A stretch of 64,000 bases of DNA from Tropicibacter sp. Alg240-R139 (GCF_900537075.1 NZ_UNRA01000007.1:62001-126000); one strand, 5' to 3'; shown: positions 52,283-61,489, counted from the first letter of the stretch. Notes: generated from the letters alone by a model not told the origin. Translations and numbers: made by a program.

Positions 52283-53388
52283 GGGGTGTAGACCGCGACC
52301 GGATCGCTCAGGGCGTCTTCGTCCGGATGAACGCCAAGGCCAGGGGCTTCGGGTAAGTGCAAATGTCCGTCGATGTTGCGGGGGCCACGGCCACTGGCAA
52401 TGTCCACGGTGAGCATATCCTGACAGGCCCAGACCGCGTGGCAGTTGGCGTCGGGGATGGTAGCGGCCAAATGCAGCGCCTCGGTATCGGCCAGAACCGA
52501 ACCACCGGTGGCCATGACGAACATGTCGATGCCGTGCGCAAGGGCAATGTCGCGCATACGGGCAGCTTTGGTCAGGCCGCCGACACGGTTGAGTTTGATG
52601 CCAAAGACTTCGGCCAAACCATCGCGGGCGATGCGCGCGGCGTCTTGCAGGGTAACGAGGCTTTCGTCGACACTGACCGGGGCTGAATGCAACGGGCGGA
52701 TGGCGGCGATGTCGTCGAGGGTTTCACCGGGTTGCTCGAACATCACATGCAAATCTTCGGTCGCACGCATCACGCGCAGAGCTTGCTGCCGGGTCCAGCC
52801 TCGGTTCACGTCATAGAGCACGACCTCGCCAGGGCGGCGGATGTCTTCCATGTCGCGGACGCGTTCGATGTCGCGTTCCACGTCGCCGCCTATCTTGACC
52901 GAATGAGCGACATAGCCGCGCTGGCGGTAGCGGTCGACAACGGCGCGGGTTTCCTGCGCCGTCTTGGCCCCAACAGACGATGCAATTGGGCGTGGAGTGC
53001 GCGAGCCACCGCCCATCAGATCCGCAATCGGCTGGCCCGCCGCCTGCCCCGCGATGTCCCAGCAGGCCATGTCGATGGGGGACTTGGCATAAAGGTGTCC
53101 CGGCAACGCCAGATCCATCGCGCGTTCGACATCCAGCACCCGGCGCGGATCGAGCCCGAGGATGAAGGGTGCCATGGTTTCGATCCCAGCGCGGATGCCG
53201 GGACCATGTGCGGGAACGTAGGTGTGCCCCCAGGGTGTTCCCTCGCCCCAGCCAATCAGACCTTCGTCCGTTTCAAGCTTGACGAGCGTTGCATCCAAAA
53301 CTTCGAACTTGAGCCGCCCGCCTGAGAGCCAATAAGGATGCTCGAGCGGCAAATCGACGTGATAGACCGTGATGCGGGTGATTTTCAT
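52279..53388 (-). CDS. Enolase-superfamily racemase/dehydratase, paralogue 2
   Basis: 369-aa barrel enzyme of the same group. Catalytic set: Lys165 (HSVKIGG), Asp193 (YDVNRG), Glu218 (FEQPG), Asp241 (VSVDES), Lys265 (GIKLNRVGG). The HSVKIG strand is the closest of the three to what I recall of the Pelagibaca 4-hydroxyproline betaine 2-epimerase (HpbD), a Rhodobacterales enzyme from a betaine-degradation cluster. This supports an epimerase acting on a cyclic amino acid or betaine. Overlaps paralogue 1 downstream and the small cupin upstream by 4 bp each. Confidence 0.86.
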   Translation of the reverse strand: MKITRITVYHVDLPLEHPYWLSGGRLKFEVLDATLVKLETDEGLIGWGEGTPWGHTYVPAHGPGIRAGIETMAPFILGLDPRRVLDVERAMDLALPGHLYAKSPIDMACWDIAGQAAGQPIADLMGGGSRTPRPIASSVGAKTAQETRAVVDRYRQRGYVAHSVKIGGDVERDIERVRDMEDIRRPGEVVLYDVNRGWTRQQALRVMRATEDLHVMFEQPGETLDDIAAIRPLHSAPVSVDESLVTLQDAARIARDGLAEVFGIKLNRVGGLTKAARMRDIALAHGIDMFVMATGGSVLADTEALHLAATIPDANCHAVWACQDMLTVDIASGRGPRNIDGHLHLPEAPGLGVHPDEDALSDPVAVYTP

Positions 53389-53669
53389 TTCAATTCCACT
53401 TCAACAAAGCTCATCGGCTGATCCGAGGCGTTGATGACATTGTGTTCGACACCTTCGTCGCGTCGATATGAGGTGCCTGCAGGGACAGTAACTTCGTTTG
53501 TCGTGCCGTCGGGCAGTTCCAGCCGCATGTGACAGTCGGTGACAGCGGTGATGACGTAATCCATGGCATGGCGGTGCCAGCCGGTTTCTGCGCCGGGCGC
53601 GAAATCGAACCGAGTGACCCGAACCCGGTTGTCGTCGATCATCTGTGTGGCTTTGGCTTGCTCTGTCAT
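53385..53669 (-). CDS. Small single-domain cupin
   Basis: 94-aa cupin barrel. The metal-binding pattern is visible as GWHRHAMDY (His32, His34) and GVEHNVIN (His76), with the usual VPAGTSYRRDEG turn between. There is no signal peptide. Function is unknown; single-domain cupins can be isomerases, lyases or binding proteins. It is wedged between two enolase-superfamily genes with 4-bp overlaps on both sides, so it must act in the same pathway. It is distinct from the larger DddQ-like cupin two genes upstream. Confidence 0.8.
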   Translation of the reverse strand: MTEQAKATQMIDDNRVRVTRFDFAPGAETGWHRHAMDYVITAVTDCHMRLELPDGTTNEVTVPAGTSYRRDEGVEHNVINASDQPMSFVEVELK

Positions 53670-54772
53670 TGGACAAACTCCTCTACCGGGGTGCCGAGAC
53701 TATCGAAATCAACGGCAACACCAAGCCCCGGCGTGTTTGTGGCGTACAGCTTGCCGTCGCGTGCCTCTGGCCCGCCGATGCCGGTTGATCGGGTGTTGTA
53801 GTTCATCAGATCGGTGGTGTTGTGCAGATACTCGGTCGGCGTGGTGGCCGCGAAATGTGCAAGAGCAGCGCTGGTAATCTCTCCGCCCCAAGTGTCTTCG
53901 GCCACAACCGGAATTCGGTTCTCGACAAGGTAATCGCGCACACGGCGGGCTTTGGACAACCCACCAAGGTTTGAGATCTTGAGACACACAAGCTCTGCCG
54001 CACGATCCGCCACGATCTGCTGCGCCACAGCCATGCCGGTCACGCATTCATCCAGCTTCATCGGCAGGTCGGTCTGGGCGCGCACCTGGAGGCATTCAGC
54101 GTAGGTGCGGCAGGGTTGTTCCAGGATGTAATCCAAGTCATGCGTGGCTCGGGCCACGCGTATCGCATTATCAACGCGCCAGCCCTGATTGGCATCGGCC
54201 ATCGCCTTTTCACCCGGTTTCAACAGTGGCACGGTCGCACGGATACGGTCGATGTCGGCGGCCCAATCGCCGCCCACTTTGATCTGAAACTGGCGATACC
54301 CTTGGGCGCGATAGCCCTCCATCTCGGCGATGGTCTCGTTGGTGCCTTTCTGCGGGGCCACACGGTACATCGGCGCGCCATCGGTCAGCTTGCCACCCCA
54401 GACCGCCCAAAGCGGCGCGCTCAGGGATTGTGCCAGAATGTCCCAACAGGCCGCGTCAAAAGGTGCTTTGGCATAGCCGTGCCCCTGCACCAGATGATCC
54501 ATGACCTGCTCTATCCGGGCCACGTTGCAAGGGTCCTCGCCCAGCAGATGCGGCGCGACCAGTCGGGAAAGCGCGGGCACCCCTTCGGAGTGCGCAACCA
54601 TATAGTTCTCGCCACAAGGTGTGAACTCACCACAGCCTTGCAACCCCGCATCTGTGTCGATCACAACGACCGACGCGCGTGCGGACTTGATCGCATTGCC
54701 CGCGCCCCAGACGTAAGCCCCGCCTACGTAAGGAAGGTCCATCTGAAAGATGCGGATGCGGGTAATTTTCAT
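53666..54772 (-). CDS. Enolase-superfamily racemase/dehydratase, paralogue 3
   Basis: 368 aa from the ATG at 54772, which overlaps the preceding stop; an in-frame ATG at 54817 lies inside the neighbouring gene and is rejected. Catalytic set: Lys165 (QIKVGGD), Asp193 (MADANQG), Glu218 (LEQPC), Asp241 (MKLDEC), Lys265 (CLKISNLGG), at the same positions as in paralogue 2. The N-terminal capping domain ([20 protein letters not shown]), which determines substrate, differs clearly from the other two, so the three paralogues probably act on different stereoisomers or intermediates. Confidence 0.86.
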   Translation of the reverse strand: MKITRIRIFQMDLPYVGGAYVWGAGNAIKSARASVVVIDTDAGLQGCGEFTPCGENYMVAHSEGVPALSRLVAPHLLGEDPCNVARIEQVMDHLVQGHGYAKAPFDAACWDILAQSLSAPLWAVWGGKLTDGAPMYRVAPQKGTNETIAEMEGYRAQGYRQFQIKVGGDWAADIDRIRATVPLLKPGEKAMADANQGWRVDNAIRVARATHDLDYILEQPCRTYAECLQVRAQTDLPMKLDECVTGMAVAQQIVADRAAELVCLKISNLGGLSKARRVRDYLVENRIPVVAEDTWGGEITSAALAHFAATTPTEYLHNTTDLMNYNTRSTGIGGPEARDGKLYATNTPGLGVAVDFDSLGTPVEEFVQ

Positions 54773-55347
54773 GCGGCGTCCATCTTCGGCAGATCGGCCA
54801 TGCCTGCCCCGCGCCAAAGCACGAAGGTCAGGATGGGGTGGCCGTTGGTCACCATGGCGTGGCTTTGCCAGCTGGTGTGTGCACGGGTTTGGCCTGCTTG
54901 GAAGCTGGCCTCATCCTCATCCGCGTAGAATGTCGCCTCGCCGGCGATGCTGAGGTAGAGTTCCTCAGCCTCGTGGCTGTGCCAGTCATAGCTCAGCCGC
55001 TCGCCCCAATAGCCGATGTAGCCGCGCAACTGGGTTGAGTGGAAATGACCCGTGGGGCCGAAGAGCTCGAAATAGCCATAACGGTTGCGGAAATCGGTGC
55101 CGACTTCTTCCTCGGTGTAGGTGCGTTTCCAGCTTGCCAGATGCGTGGCCGCCTTGACCGCCTGAACCAAGGCGTCCGTCTGAGGGGTTCCCGGTAGGGC
55201 CAAGTTCGCCACAAGGTCGGTGGCGGGGACAGCGCGCGGTTGCAAGCCGGATGGGGTTAGATCATCTGGCCAGGGGGCGAACCCGTTCAGATCGGGGTGA
55301 AGGTTGTGCAATTGCCGGGCGGCTTCGAGGACTGCGTCGAGGGTCAT
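54769..55347 (-). CDS. dddQ: DddQ-type DMSP lyase cupin
   Basis: 192-aa cupin of the DMSP-lyase family. DddQ splits dimethylsulfoniopropionate into dimethyl sulfide and acrylate. Every functional position I recall from the Ruegeria lacuscaerulensis enzyme is present with the same number: Tyr120, His123, His125, Glu129, Tyr131, His163 and Trp178 (segments [22 protein letters not shown]). There is no signal peptide. Overlaps the MDR dehydrogenase and an enolase-superfamily gene by 4 bp each. Members of this cupin family can have other, unknown main activities, and the operon has no acrylate-handling gene. DMSP lyase activity is therefore likely but may not be the physiological role. Confidence 0.82.
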   Translation of the reverse strand: MTLDAVLEAARQLHNLHPDLNGFAPWPDDLTPSGLQPRAVPATDLVANLALPGTPQTDALVQAVKAATHLASWKRTYTEEEVGTDFRNRYGYFELFGPTGHFHSTQLRGYIGYWGERLSYDWHSHEAEELYLSIAGEATFYADEDEASFQAGQTRAHTSWQSHAMVTNGHPILTFVLWRGAGMADLPKMDAA

Positions 55348-56426
55348 GGGATCACTACGATGTTTCCGGTGTGGGCTTTGTCGATAAAGGCCTGCTGGGC
55401 CTCTCGTAGCTGATTAAGCGGATAGGTCGCGGCCAAAGCTGGCTTGATCTTGCCATCCTCTATGTATTTCGCGACATCAGTGAAGTTTTCGGGCCGGTTC
55501 ACGGTCGAGCCCACAAAGGTCAGATCACGCAGGTAGAACGTACGCAGGTCAAGCTCGACCATGGGGCCAGCGATCGCGCCCGAACAGGTATAGCGCCCGC
55601 CGCGTTCAAGGATGTCGATCAGTTTGGGCCAGTTGTCGCCCCCGACCACATCTGCAACCACCGTGACCTTCTCACCTTTGAGCGCCTTGCGCAGGTTTTC
55701 GGGGCTCCGCGGGAGGATCACGTCCGGACCCAACTCGGCGACCTCGGAATGTTTGGCCTCAGACGCCATTGCGATGGCACGCGCGCCGCGCAATTTGGCC
55801 AGCTGGATTAGCGCGCCGCCCACGCCGCCGGATGCCCCCGGGATCAGCACCGTGTCTCCTGCCCCGACATTGGCGCGGTCCATCATGCCTTCGGCGGTGA
55901 CATAGGAGCAGGCGAATGTCGCCAACTCGGCGTCGCTGAGGTCACAGTCGATAGGGGCAATGCCACGCACGTCGGCTTTGGTGTATTCGGCATAACCACC
56001 GTCGCATTCAGAGCCGAAGTAGCCTGCCTTATCGCGGTTCATCGGTTCGTCCCAATCCCGCAACCAGCCTGCGACCATGACGCGTTTGCCAATGAGGTCC
56101 GGATCAGCGCCCTCGCCGACCGCCACAACCTCGCCGACTGCATCCGCGCCTTGGATGCGGGGAAAGGTAAGCGGCGCGCCGCCCCAAGTGCTGTCCTCGT
56201 CGTCGACTTCGCCATAGGAGCTGCCGGTTGTGGCCTCGTCCACCGCCTTGGAGTACCAACCCGTGCGGGTATTCACGTCGGTGTTGTTGAGACCGCAGGC
56301 GCCGACCTTGATCACCACCTCCATCGGCCCGGCCTGGGGCGTGGGCCAATCCTCGTGCCACTCGTACTTGTCCAGATCGCCGTGGCCGGTCAGAACCATG
56401 GCCTTCATCGTTGCGGGAATGGTCAT
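55344..56426 (-). CDS. MDR-superfamily zinc-type dehydrogenase
   Basis: 360 aa from the ATG at 56426, chosen for its AAAGGA site; the longer frame to 56498 runs through a repeat. Medium-chain dehydrogenase/reductase: GroES-like N-terminal half ([42 protein letters not shown]) and an NAD(P)-binding half with [19 protein letters not shown]. The family's structural-zinc cysteine cluster is missing; CGLNNTD replaces the catalytic CGxCHTD, so it may be a zinc-free quinone-oxidoreductase-like or enoyl reductase type. It is not a clear AcuI. Second gene of the operon. Confidence 0.83.
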   Translation of the reverse strand: MTIPATMKAMVLTGHGDLDKYEWHEDWPTPQAGPMEVVIKVGACGLNNTDVNTRTGWYSKAVDEATTGSSYGEVDDEDSTWGGAPLTFPRIQGADAVGEVVAVGEGADPDLIGKRVMVAGWLRDWDEPMNRDKAGYFGSECDGGYAEYTKADVRGIAPIDCDLSDAELATFACSYVTAEGMMDRANVGAGDTVLIPGASGGVGGALIQLAKLRGARAIAMASEAKHSEVAELGPDVILPRSPENLRKALKGEKVTVVADVVGGDNWPKLIDILERGGRYTCSGAIAGPMVELDLRTFYLRDLTFVGSTVNRPENFTDVAKYIEDGKIKPALAATYPLNQLREAQQAFIDKAHTGNIVVIP

Positions 56427-56450
56427 GTAAGGTTTCCTTTCAAGGTGAGA

Positions 56451-56500
56451 GGGGGCGCTGCCCCCCGCCTTCGGCTCCCTCCGCCGTATTTGGAACAAAA
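56451..56500 (-). repeat. GC-rich hairpin element between DMGDH-like and MDR genes
   Basis: GGGGGC (56451-56456), GCT, GCCCCC (56460-56465) form a stem. It is followed on the + strand by a CCTCCGCCG stretch and an A-rich run with AAAAAGAAGAG. The layout matches the element right after the ABC operon at 16278-16345. In the operon's reading direction it lies just before the dehydrogenase's ribosome site and could tune expression or mRNA stability. Confidence 0.5.
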
Positions 56501-56513
56501 AGAAGAGCTTTGG

Positions 56514-58967
56514 TCATTCTGCGGCCGCCTTGGTGGCGTCGGTGCGGGGCAGCAGGCTTTGCGGGTCGTAGGCCGGTTCGCCCAGGATGCGGCCCTTGCG
56601 GGGGTTGCCTGCGATGATAACCTCGACCTCGGTGCCGGGTTGGTTGGCGTGGGGTTTGATGTAGGCGAAGGCCAGGATCTTACCGACCGTGTGGCCATAA
56701 GCCACCGACGCGGTCGAGCCGACCACCTGACCGTTCAGCATTACGGCCTCACCGCCATGGCCGTCTTCGACGCCGTCGGGTTCAATCTCGAGATAGGCGC
56801 AGACCCAAGGCAGATCGGTGTTGAGCGTCTTGTCCTTGCCCAGATAGTCCTTGTTCTGGCGCGCAAAGCGCAGCACGTCGGCCTCGGCCAAGGTGACCTC
56901 ATTGGTCAATTCGCCAGCCCCCTTGAACCCCTTCTCCATCCGCAGGGCGTTCATCGCGAAGGACCCGTAGTCGGTTATGCCATGCGCCTCGCCAGTGGCC
57001 CAAAGCGCATCGTAGACGGCCAGTGTGCTGTCGCGGGGGATGTGCAGTTCCCACCCCAGCTCACCCGCATAAGACATACGGAAGGCCCAAATTTTGTGAC
57101 CTGCGACCTCAATTTCCTGCGCGGTGAGCCATTTGAACCCGGCGTTCGTCAGGTCTGCATCGGTGCAGGCGGCCAGCACGTCGCGGGCGGCGGGGCCGTT
57201 GAGTGACAGGGCAGCCCAATCGTTGGAGCGCAGGATGATCTCGGCATTTTCTCCGTCACGCTGCTGTTCCAAATGATCCAGCAGGCGCTGTTCAAAGAAG
57301 GCGGCGCAGACGAGGTAGTACCGCCCCTTGTCCAGCTTCACGACTGTGGTTTCCAGCTCGATCCGACCCCGGCGGTTGAGCATGTGGGTCAGTGCAATCC
57401 CCCCCACCTTTTGCGGCAGGCGGTTGGCTGTCAGCCGGTCGAGCAATGCTTCGGCGTCCGGGCCCGCAACTTCGACCTTGGTAAAGGCCGAGATGTCCAT
57501 GATGCCCACCGCCTCGCGCACGGCCTTGCATTCGCTTGCGACGATGTTGTGCACGTCGTTACGCTTGAACGAGTAGTGGTCGCGCTGCTCCACGCCATCC
57601 CGCGCAAACCAGCGGGGGCGTTCGTGGCCAAAGACCTCTTCGTAGACCGCGCCCTTGTCCTTGAGCCGCTCATACAGCGGCGAGGGCTTGATCGGTCGCC
57701 CTGCAAGTCGGTTGAAATGCGGGAATGGGATTTCGTGGCGCAGGCAGTAATCTTCCTTGGCCTTGGTGACCTGCCAATCCTTGTTGGCATAGTTGCCAAA
57801 GCGGCGAGGATCATATTCGCGTATAGATATGTCGGCAGAGCCGTGCACCATCCAGCGCGCCAACTCGCGCGTCAGGCCGGGGCCCCAGCCGATGCCGATC
57901 TGTGTACCACAGCAGCACCAATAGTTGCGCACGCCTGGCGCAGGACCAATCAGCGGGTTTCCATCCGGCGGGTGCGAGATGGCGCCGTGCACGTCGCGGG
58001 AAATCCCCAGCTCGGCAAAGATCGGCATGCGGTTCAGGCTTTCCTCGAGCCAGGGCATGACGCGGTCATAGTCGGCATCGAAAAGCCAGTTCTCGTAATC
58101 CCACGGGCATTCATCCAGCCAGACTGCGTTGGGATTGGCCTTTTCATAGATGCCGATCAGGCCGCGCTTCTGCTCCATCCGGATGTAACCCGAAACCTTT
58201 TTGTCGTCGCGGATGACGGGGAGTTCCTTGTCCAGCCCCGCGAACTCGGGCACCGGGTCGGTGACGAAATAATGGTGCGTCATCGAGGTCATGGGCAATT
58301 GCAGGCCGGACCATTCGCCCATCTGGCGGGCATAGGTGCCGCCCGCATTCACCACATGCTCGCAGGTGATGGTGCCCTGTTCGCTTTCAACCATCCATTC
58401 GCCCGAGTTAGCCTGGGTGATGTTGGTGGCGCGGCAGCGGCGGATGATCTTGACGCCCAGCGCACGTGCACCTGCTGCCATGGCCATTGTCACATTGGTC
58501 GGGTCAACGTGTCCGTCATCCGGCGTGTGCAGCGCGCCCAGAACACCGTCGAGGTTGTAGAACGGATGCAGCTCGGCTACCTTCTCCGGCCCAACAAGTT
58601 CGATGTTGAACCCCAGCGACCGCCCCACGGACAGGGTGTGGCGGAGCCAGTCCATCTCGTCTTCGGTATAGGCCAGCCGGAACGACCCGCAGCCGTGCCA
58701 TGTCACCGCCTGCCCGGTCTCGGCCTCCAACGCGCCGGAATAGAGCCCGATGTTGTAGTCCACGCATTTGCCCAGCCCGAACGAACTGGTTGAATGGGTG
58801 ATCTGCCCTGCTGCGTGCCAGGTCGAGCCGGACGTGAGCTCGCCCTTTTCCAGCAAGACGACATCGCTCCAGCCTTCGTGCGCCAGGTGATAGGCAAGAC
58901 CCACCCCCATGACACCGCCGCCTACGATGACAACTCGGGCATGCGACGGCAGTTTATTCTCGGACAT
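56514..58967 (-). CDS. DMGDH/sarcosine dehydrogenase-like FAD oxidoreductase with GcvT domains
   Basis: 817-aa flavoprotein with the same plan as the one at 5271-7673. FAD fold RVVIVGGGVMGVGLAYHLA, the STWHAAGQ segment with the covalent-FAD type His51, PDGNPLIGPAPGVRNYWCCCG, and GcvT-like folate domains in the C-terminal half (ALLDRLTANRLPQKVGGIALTHMLN through MRMEKGFKGAGELTNEVTLAEA). It should oxidise an N-methyl (or sulfonium/imino) compound and pass formaldehyde-level carbon to tetrahydrofolate. First gene of an eight-gene operon, divergent from the RpiR regulator with a 68-bp shared promoter. Confidence 0.88.
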   Translation of the reverse strand: MSENKLPSHARVVIVGGGVMGVGLAYHLAHEGWSDVVLLEKGELTSGSTWHAAGQITHSTSSFGLGKCVDYNIGLYSGALEAETGQAVTWHGCGSFRLAYTEDEMDWLRHTLSVGRSLGFNIELVGPEKVAELHPFYNLDGVLGALHTPDDGHVDPTNVTMAMAAGARALGVKIIRRCRATNITQANSGEWMVESEQGTITCEHVVNAGGTYARQMGEWSGLQLPMTSMTHHYFVTDPVPEFAGLDKELPVIRDDKKVSGYIRMEQKRGLIGIYEKANPNAVWLDECPWDYENWLFDADYDRVMPWLEESLNRMPIFAELGISRDVHGAISHPPDGNPLIGPAPGVRNYWCCCGTQIGIGWGPGLTRELARWMVHGSADISIREYDPRRFGNYANKDWQVTKAKEDYCLRHEIPFPHFNRLAGRPIKPSPLYERLKDKGAVYEEVFGHERPRWFARDGVEQRDHYSFKRNDVHNIVASECKAVREAVGIMDISAFTKVEVAGPDAEALLDRLTANRLPQKVGGIALTHMLNRRGRIELETTVVKLDKGRYYLVCAAFFEQRLLDHLEQQRDGENAEIILRSNDWAALSLNGPAARDVLAACTDADLTNAGFKWLTAQEIEVAGHKIWAFRMSYAGELGWELHIPRDSTLAVYDALWATGEAHGITDYGSFAMNALRMEKGFKGAGELTNEVTLAEADVLRFARQNKDYLGKDKTLNTDLPWVCAYLEIEPDGVEDGHGGEAVMLNGQVVGSTASVAYGHTVGKILAFAYIKPHANQPGTEVEVIIAGNPRKGRILGEPAYDPQSLLPRTDATKAAAE

Positions 58968-59015
58968 GATTTTTCCACTTCATGCATCACGATTCTGCTC
59001 GACAGGCTAATTCCA

Positions 59016-59051
59016 CATTTGTACCATCGTCAATCATGAATGAAACAAATG
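59016..59051. promoter_or_regulatory. Inverted repeat over the RpiR start codon
   Basis: CATTTGT (59016-59022) and ACAAATG (59045-59051) form perfect 7-bp arms spanning the regulator's ATG, in the 68-bp divergent promoter. A near direct repeat (TGTACCATCGTCAATC and TGTATCATCAATC) also covers it. It could be the autoregulatory RpiR operator. Confidence 0.35.
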
Positions 59052-59923
59052 TATCATCAATCGTTCTCGACCGCCTGACCAAGGAATGGGACGCCTTGAC
59101 GCCTGAGGCGCAGAAAGCCGCGCGTTACGTGCTGGAAAACCCCACAGATGTGGGGGTTTCGACCGTGCGCGAGATTGCCGAGGCCGCCAATGTGAAGCCA
59201 AACACCTTTGTGCGGATGGCCCGGCAGGTGGGCTTTGATGGGTACGAGGATTTCCGCGCGCCCTTCCGCGATGCGATCAGGCGGGGGGCTGTATCCTTTC
59301 CTGATCGCGCCCGCTGGTTGCAGGACATTGGCAAGTCGGGCGAACTGGGCGGGCTGTATGCCGACATGGTTGGCGCTGCAATCAGAAACATCGAAGAGAC
59401 CTTTGGCGGTATCAGCCCTGAATCGCTGCAAGCCGCAGCGACAGACATATGGAATTCACGGCAAGTTTTCACATTGGGCGTCGGCGTCAACAATTCAAAC
59501 GCGCGCAATTTCACCTATCTTGCCTCGACCGGCATGAAGCAGTTTCACGCGATCCCGCGACCAGGGTCCACCGCAATTGATGATCTGGCGTGGGCCGACG
59601 AGCAGGACGTATTAATCGCCATAACCTGCCATCCCTATCGCACCGAGGTAATCGAGGCGATCAAACTGGCGCGCGAGCAAGGCATGACCGTCGTGGGGCT
59701 GTCGGACAGCCCGGCAAGCCCGGTGATCCTGAACGCCAATCACGGCTTTGTTGTCGCCGCCGATACCCCGCAATTCTTCCCCTCGTCCGTGTCGACCATC
59801 GCTTTGCTGGAAACCCTGCTGTCCTTTGTCGTGGCCGTTTCCAGTGACGAGATTGTCGAACGGGTCGAGCGGTTTCATCGTCGTCGCCATCAATTGGGCC
59901 TATATGCGGAGGAGCCTGAATGA
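59036..59923 (+). CDS. RpiR/MurR-family transcriptional regulator
   Basis: 295 aa from the ATG at 59036 (a frame from 58982 would enter the promoter). N-terminal helix-turn-helix of the RpiR type: EWDALTPEAQKAARYVLENPTDVGVSTVREIAEAANVKPNTFVRMARQVGFDGYEDFRAPFRDA (about 14-80). C-terminal SIS sugar/ligand-binding domain (about 125-265; VFTLGVGVNNSNARNF, ITCHPYRTEVIEAIKLAREQGMTVVGLSDS). Divergent from the DMGDH-like operon and overlapping the Rieske gene by 4 bp, so it should control both arms. The ligand is probably a pathway substrate. Confidence 0.88.
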   Translation: MNETNVSSIVLDRLTKEWDALTPEAQKAARYVLENPTDVGVSTVREIAEAANVKPNTFVRMARQVGFDGYEDFRAPFRDAIRRGAVSFPDRARWLQDIGKSGELGGLYADMVGAAIRNIEETFGGISPESLQAAATDIWNSRQVFTLGVGVNNSNARNFTYLASTGMKQFHAIPRPGSTAIDDLAWADEQDVLIAITCHPYRTEVIEAIKLAREQGMTVVGLSDSPASPVILNANHGFVVAADTPQFFPSSVSTIALLETLLSFVVAVSSDEIVERVERFHRRRHQLGLYAEEPE

Positions 59924-61011
59924 ACGCACCCCTGACGCAGTCTCTGGACGCGCGCTATTATACCGATCCTGCGATTTTCGAGCAGGAACTGCGGGGTCTG
60001 TTGGCCCGGACATGGCAGTTCGCGGGCCACATCGCGCAGGTGCGCGAGATCGGGGACTACTTTGCTTTTGAAATCGCGGATGAAAGCCTGTTCTGTATCC
60101 GGGGGCGTGATGGCGAAATCCGCACCTTCTATAACGTGTGCCAGCATCGTGCCCATGAAATGGTCACGGGTGCGGGAAACACGCGCGTCGTGGTCTGTCC
60201 CTATCACTCGTGGACCTACGAGCTGTCGGGCGAGCTGCGCGCAGGGCCCAACATCAAGTCGGTACCGGGATTTGACCGCTCGGCCATCTGTCTGACATCG
60301 GTGCGCACCGAAGTGTTCAACGGCTTCATCTTCGTTAATCTCGATGACGAGGCCACGCCGATGGACGACTGGTATCCCGGCGTGCGCGAGGAAATCCGCG
60401 CCTATGTGCCCCACATCGACGCGCTGGAACCGCTGGAATGGGTCGAGGTGCCTGAAAACTGCAATTGGAAAGTCAGCATCGAGAACTATTCAGAATGCTA
60501 TCACTGTCCCACCAACCACCCCACCTTTGCCGAAGGCGTGGTCAAGCCCGAGACCTATGACATCAAGCCCGACGAGGGCGGCGGCTATGTTCTGCGTCAC
60601 ACGACCGAGTGTCAGAGCCTCGACAGGATGACCTATCCCATCGACATGTCCGTGCCCCATGCCGGTGACTATCAGTCCTGGTTCCTTTGGCCGATGTTCT
60701 CCTTCCAGTGTTACCCGGGCAATGTTCTCAACACCTATCACTGGCGCGCCGAGGGCACGGATCACTGCGCCGTCTGGCGTGGCTGGTACACCGAGGGCGG
60801 ATCGGAAAGCGCTGTTATCCGACAACTTGCGGTTCAAGATCGTGAGACGACTGTGGAAGAAGACATTCACCTTGTGGAATCGGTCTATCGCGGCCTTAAA
60901 TCGCGGGGCTACAGACCTGGACCGCTGGTCCTGGACCCATCCGGCGGGGTGATGTCCGAGCATTCCATTGCCAGGTTGCAACAATGGATGCGCGAGGCCG
61001 TTGATCTGTAA
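59920..61011 (+). CDS. Rieske oxygenase alpha subunit, onium N-demethylase type
   Basis: 363-aa Rieske non-haem iron oxygenase. The [2Fe-2S] ligands are Cys74-x-His76 (VCQHRAHEM) and Cys93-x2-His96 (CPYHSWTY). The mononuclear iron site is ENYSECYHCPTNH, with His195 and His200. The bridging position is Glu192, not the usual Asp, as reported for carnitine monooxygenase CntA. Related enzymes demethylate glycine betaine, stachydrine or carnitine, releasing formaldehyde. The reductase subunit is not in the window. Coupled to rpiR (4-bp overlap) and followed by a GFA gene. Confidence 0.88.
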   Translation: MNAPLTQSLDARYYTDPAIFEQELRGLLARTWQFAGHIAQVREIGDYFAFEIADESLFCIRGRDGEIRTFYNVCQHRAHEMVTGAGNTRVVVCPYHSWTYELSGELRAGPNIKSVPGFDRSAICLTSVRTEVFNGFIFVNLDDEATPMDDWYPGVREEIRAYVPHIDALEPLEWVEVPENCNWKVSIENYSECYHCPTNHPTFAEGVVKPETYDIKPDEGGGYVLRHTTECQSLDRMTYPIDMSVPHAGDYQSWFLWPMFSFQCYPGNVLNTYHWRAEGTDHCAVWRGWYTEGGSESAVIRQLAVQDRETTVEEDIHLVESVYRGLKSRGYRPGPLVLDPSGGVMSEHSIARLQQWMREAVDL

Positions 61012-61036
61012 CAAGGCGTGTGCATGGAGGTGACAT

Positions 61037-61459
61037 GTGACCAATCTATCGGGGAAATGCATGTGTGGCGCGGTTACTTGGTCGTCCGCCGGACCTGTGA
61101 CTAGGCGCCTGTCGTGTCATTGCGACGATTGTCAAAAAGCCACGTCATCGCCTTTTACCACATTTGTCGGACTAGCACCCGACACCGTCACCTGGACCGG
61201 CGATATCAACCACTTCGAAAGCTCGCCGGATTCCCATCGTGGGTTCTGCCCCGAATGCGGCACGCGGCTCTATTTCCGGTCCGCCAAGTGGCCGGGTGAA
61301 ATCCACATCCACGCCGCGACCCTGAATGAGCAAGCAGACTATGCCCCAGACGCGCATGTGAAACTGGAAGATGGCGTTGCATGGCTGCGCCTGTCCGATG
61401 ACATCCCAAAACACCAAAGCTTTCAGGCTACACCCAAAACCGGGCTGTCTGAGGGCTGA
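61037..61459 (+). CDS. GFA-family zinc protein
   Basis: 140-aa glutathione-dependent formaldehyde-activating-like (GFA/CENP-V) protein. GTG start with a strong GGAGG 7 nt before. Zinc-binding cysteines: Cys8 and Cys10 (GKCMCGAVTW), Cys27, Cys29 and Cys32 (CHCDDCQK), Cys71 and Cys74 (CPECG). Most family members have no proven activity. Beside an N-demethylase that would release formaldehyde, capture of formaldehyde as a glutathione adduct is an attractive but unproven role. 25 bp after the Rieske gene. Confidence 0.87.
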   Translation: MTNLSGKCMCGAVTWSSAGPVTRRLSCHCDDCQKATSSPFTTFVGLAPDTVTWTGDINHFESSPDSHRGFCPECGTRLYFRSAKWPGEIHIHAATLNEQADYAPDAHVKLEDGVAWLRLSDDIPKHQSFQATPKTGLSEG

Positions 61460-61489
61460 CCAACAGCAAAGACCGATACGGAGACTTAC

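Noticed and set aside
55344-56426. AcuI acrylyl-CoA reductase as the partner of DddQ
   Set aside because: The MDR protein is longer and carries a different N-terminal pattern, so sequence gives no good reason to call it AcuI.
57273-58793. Long 506-aa open frame on the + strand
   Set aside because: It is antisense to the well-supported DMGDH-like gene. Its translation is His/Arg/Gly-rich with no family motifs, as expected from the complementary strand of high-GC coding DNA.
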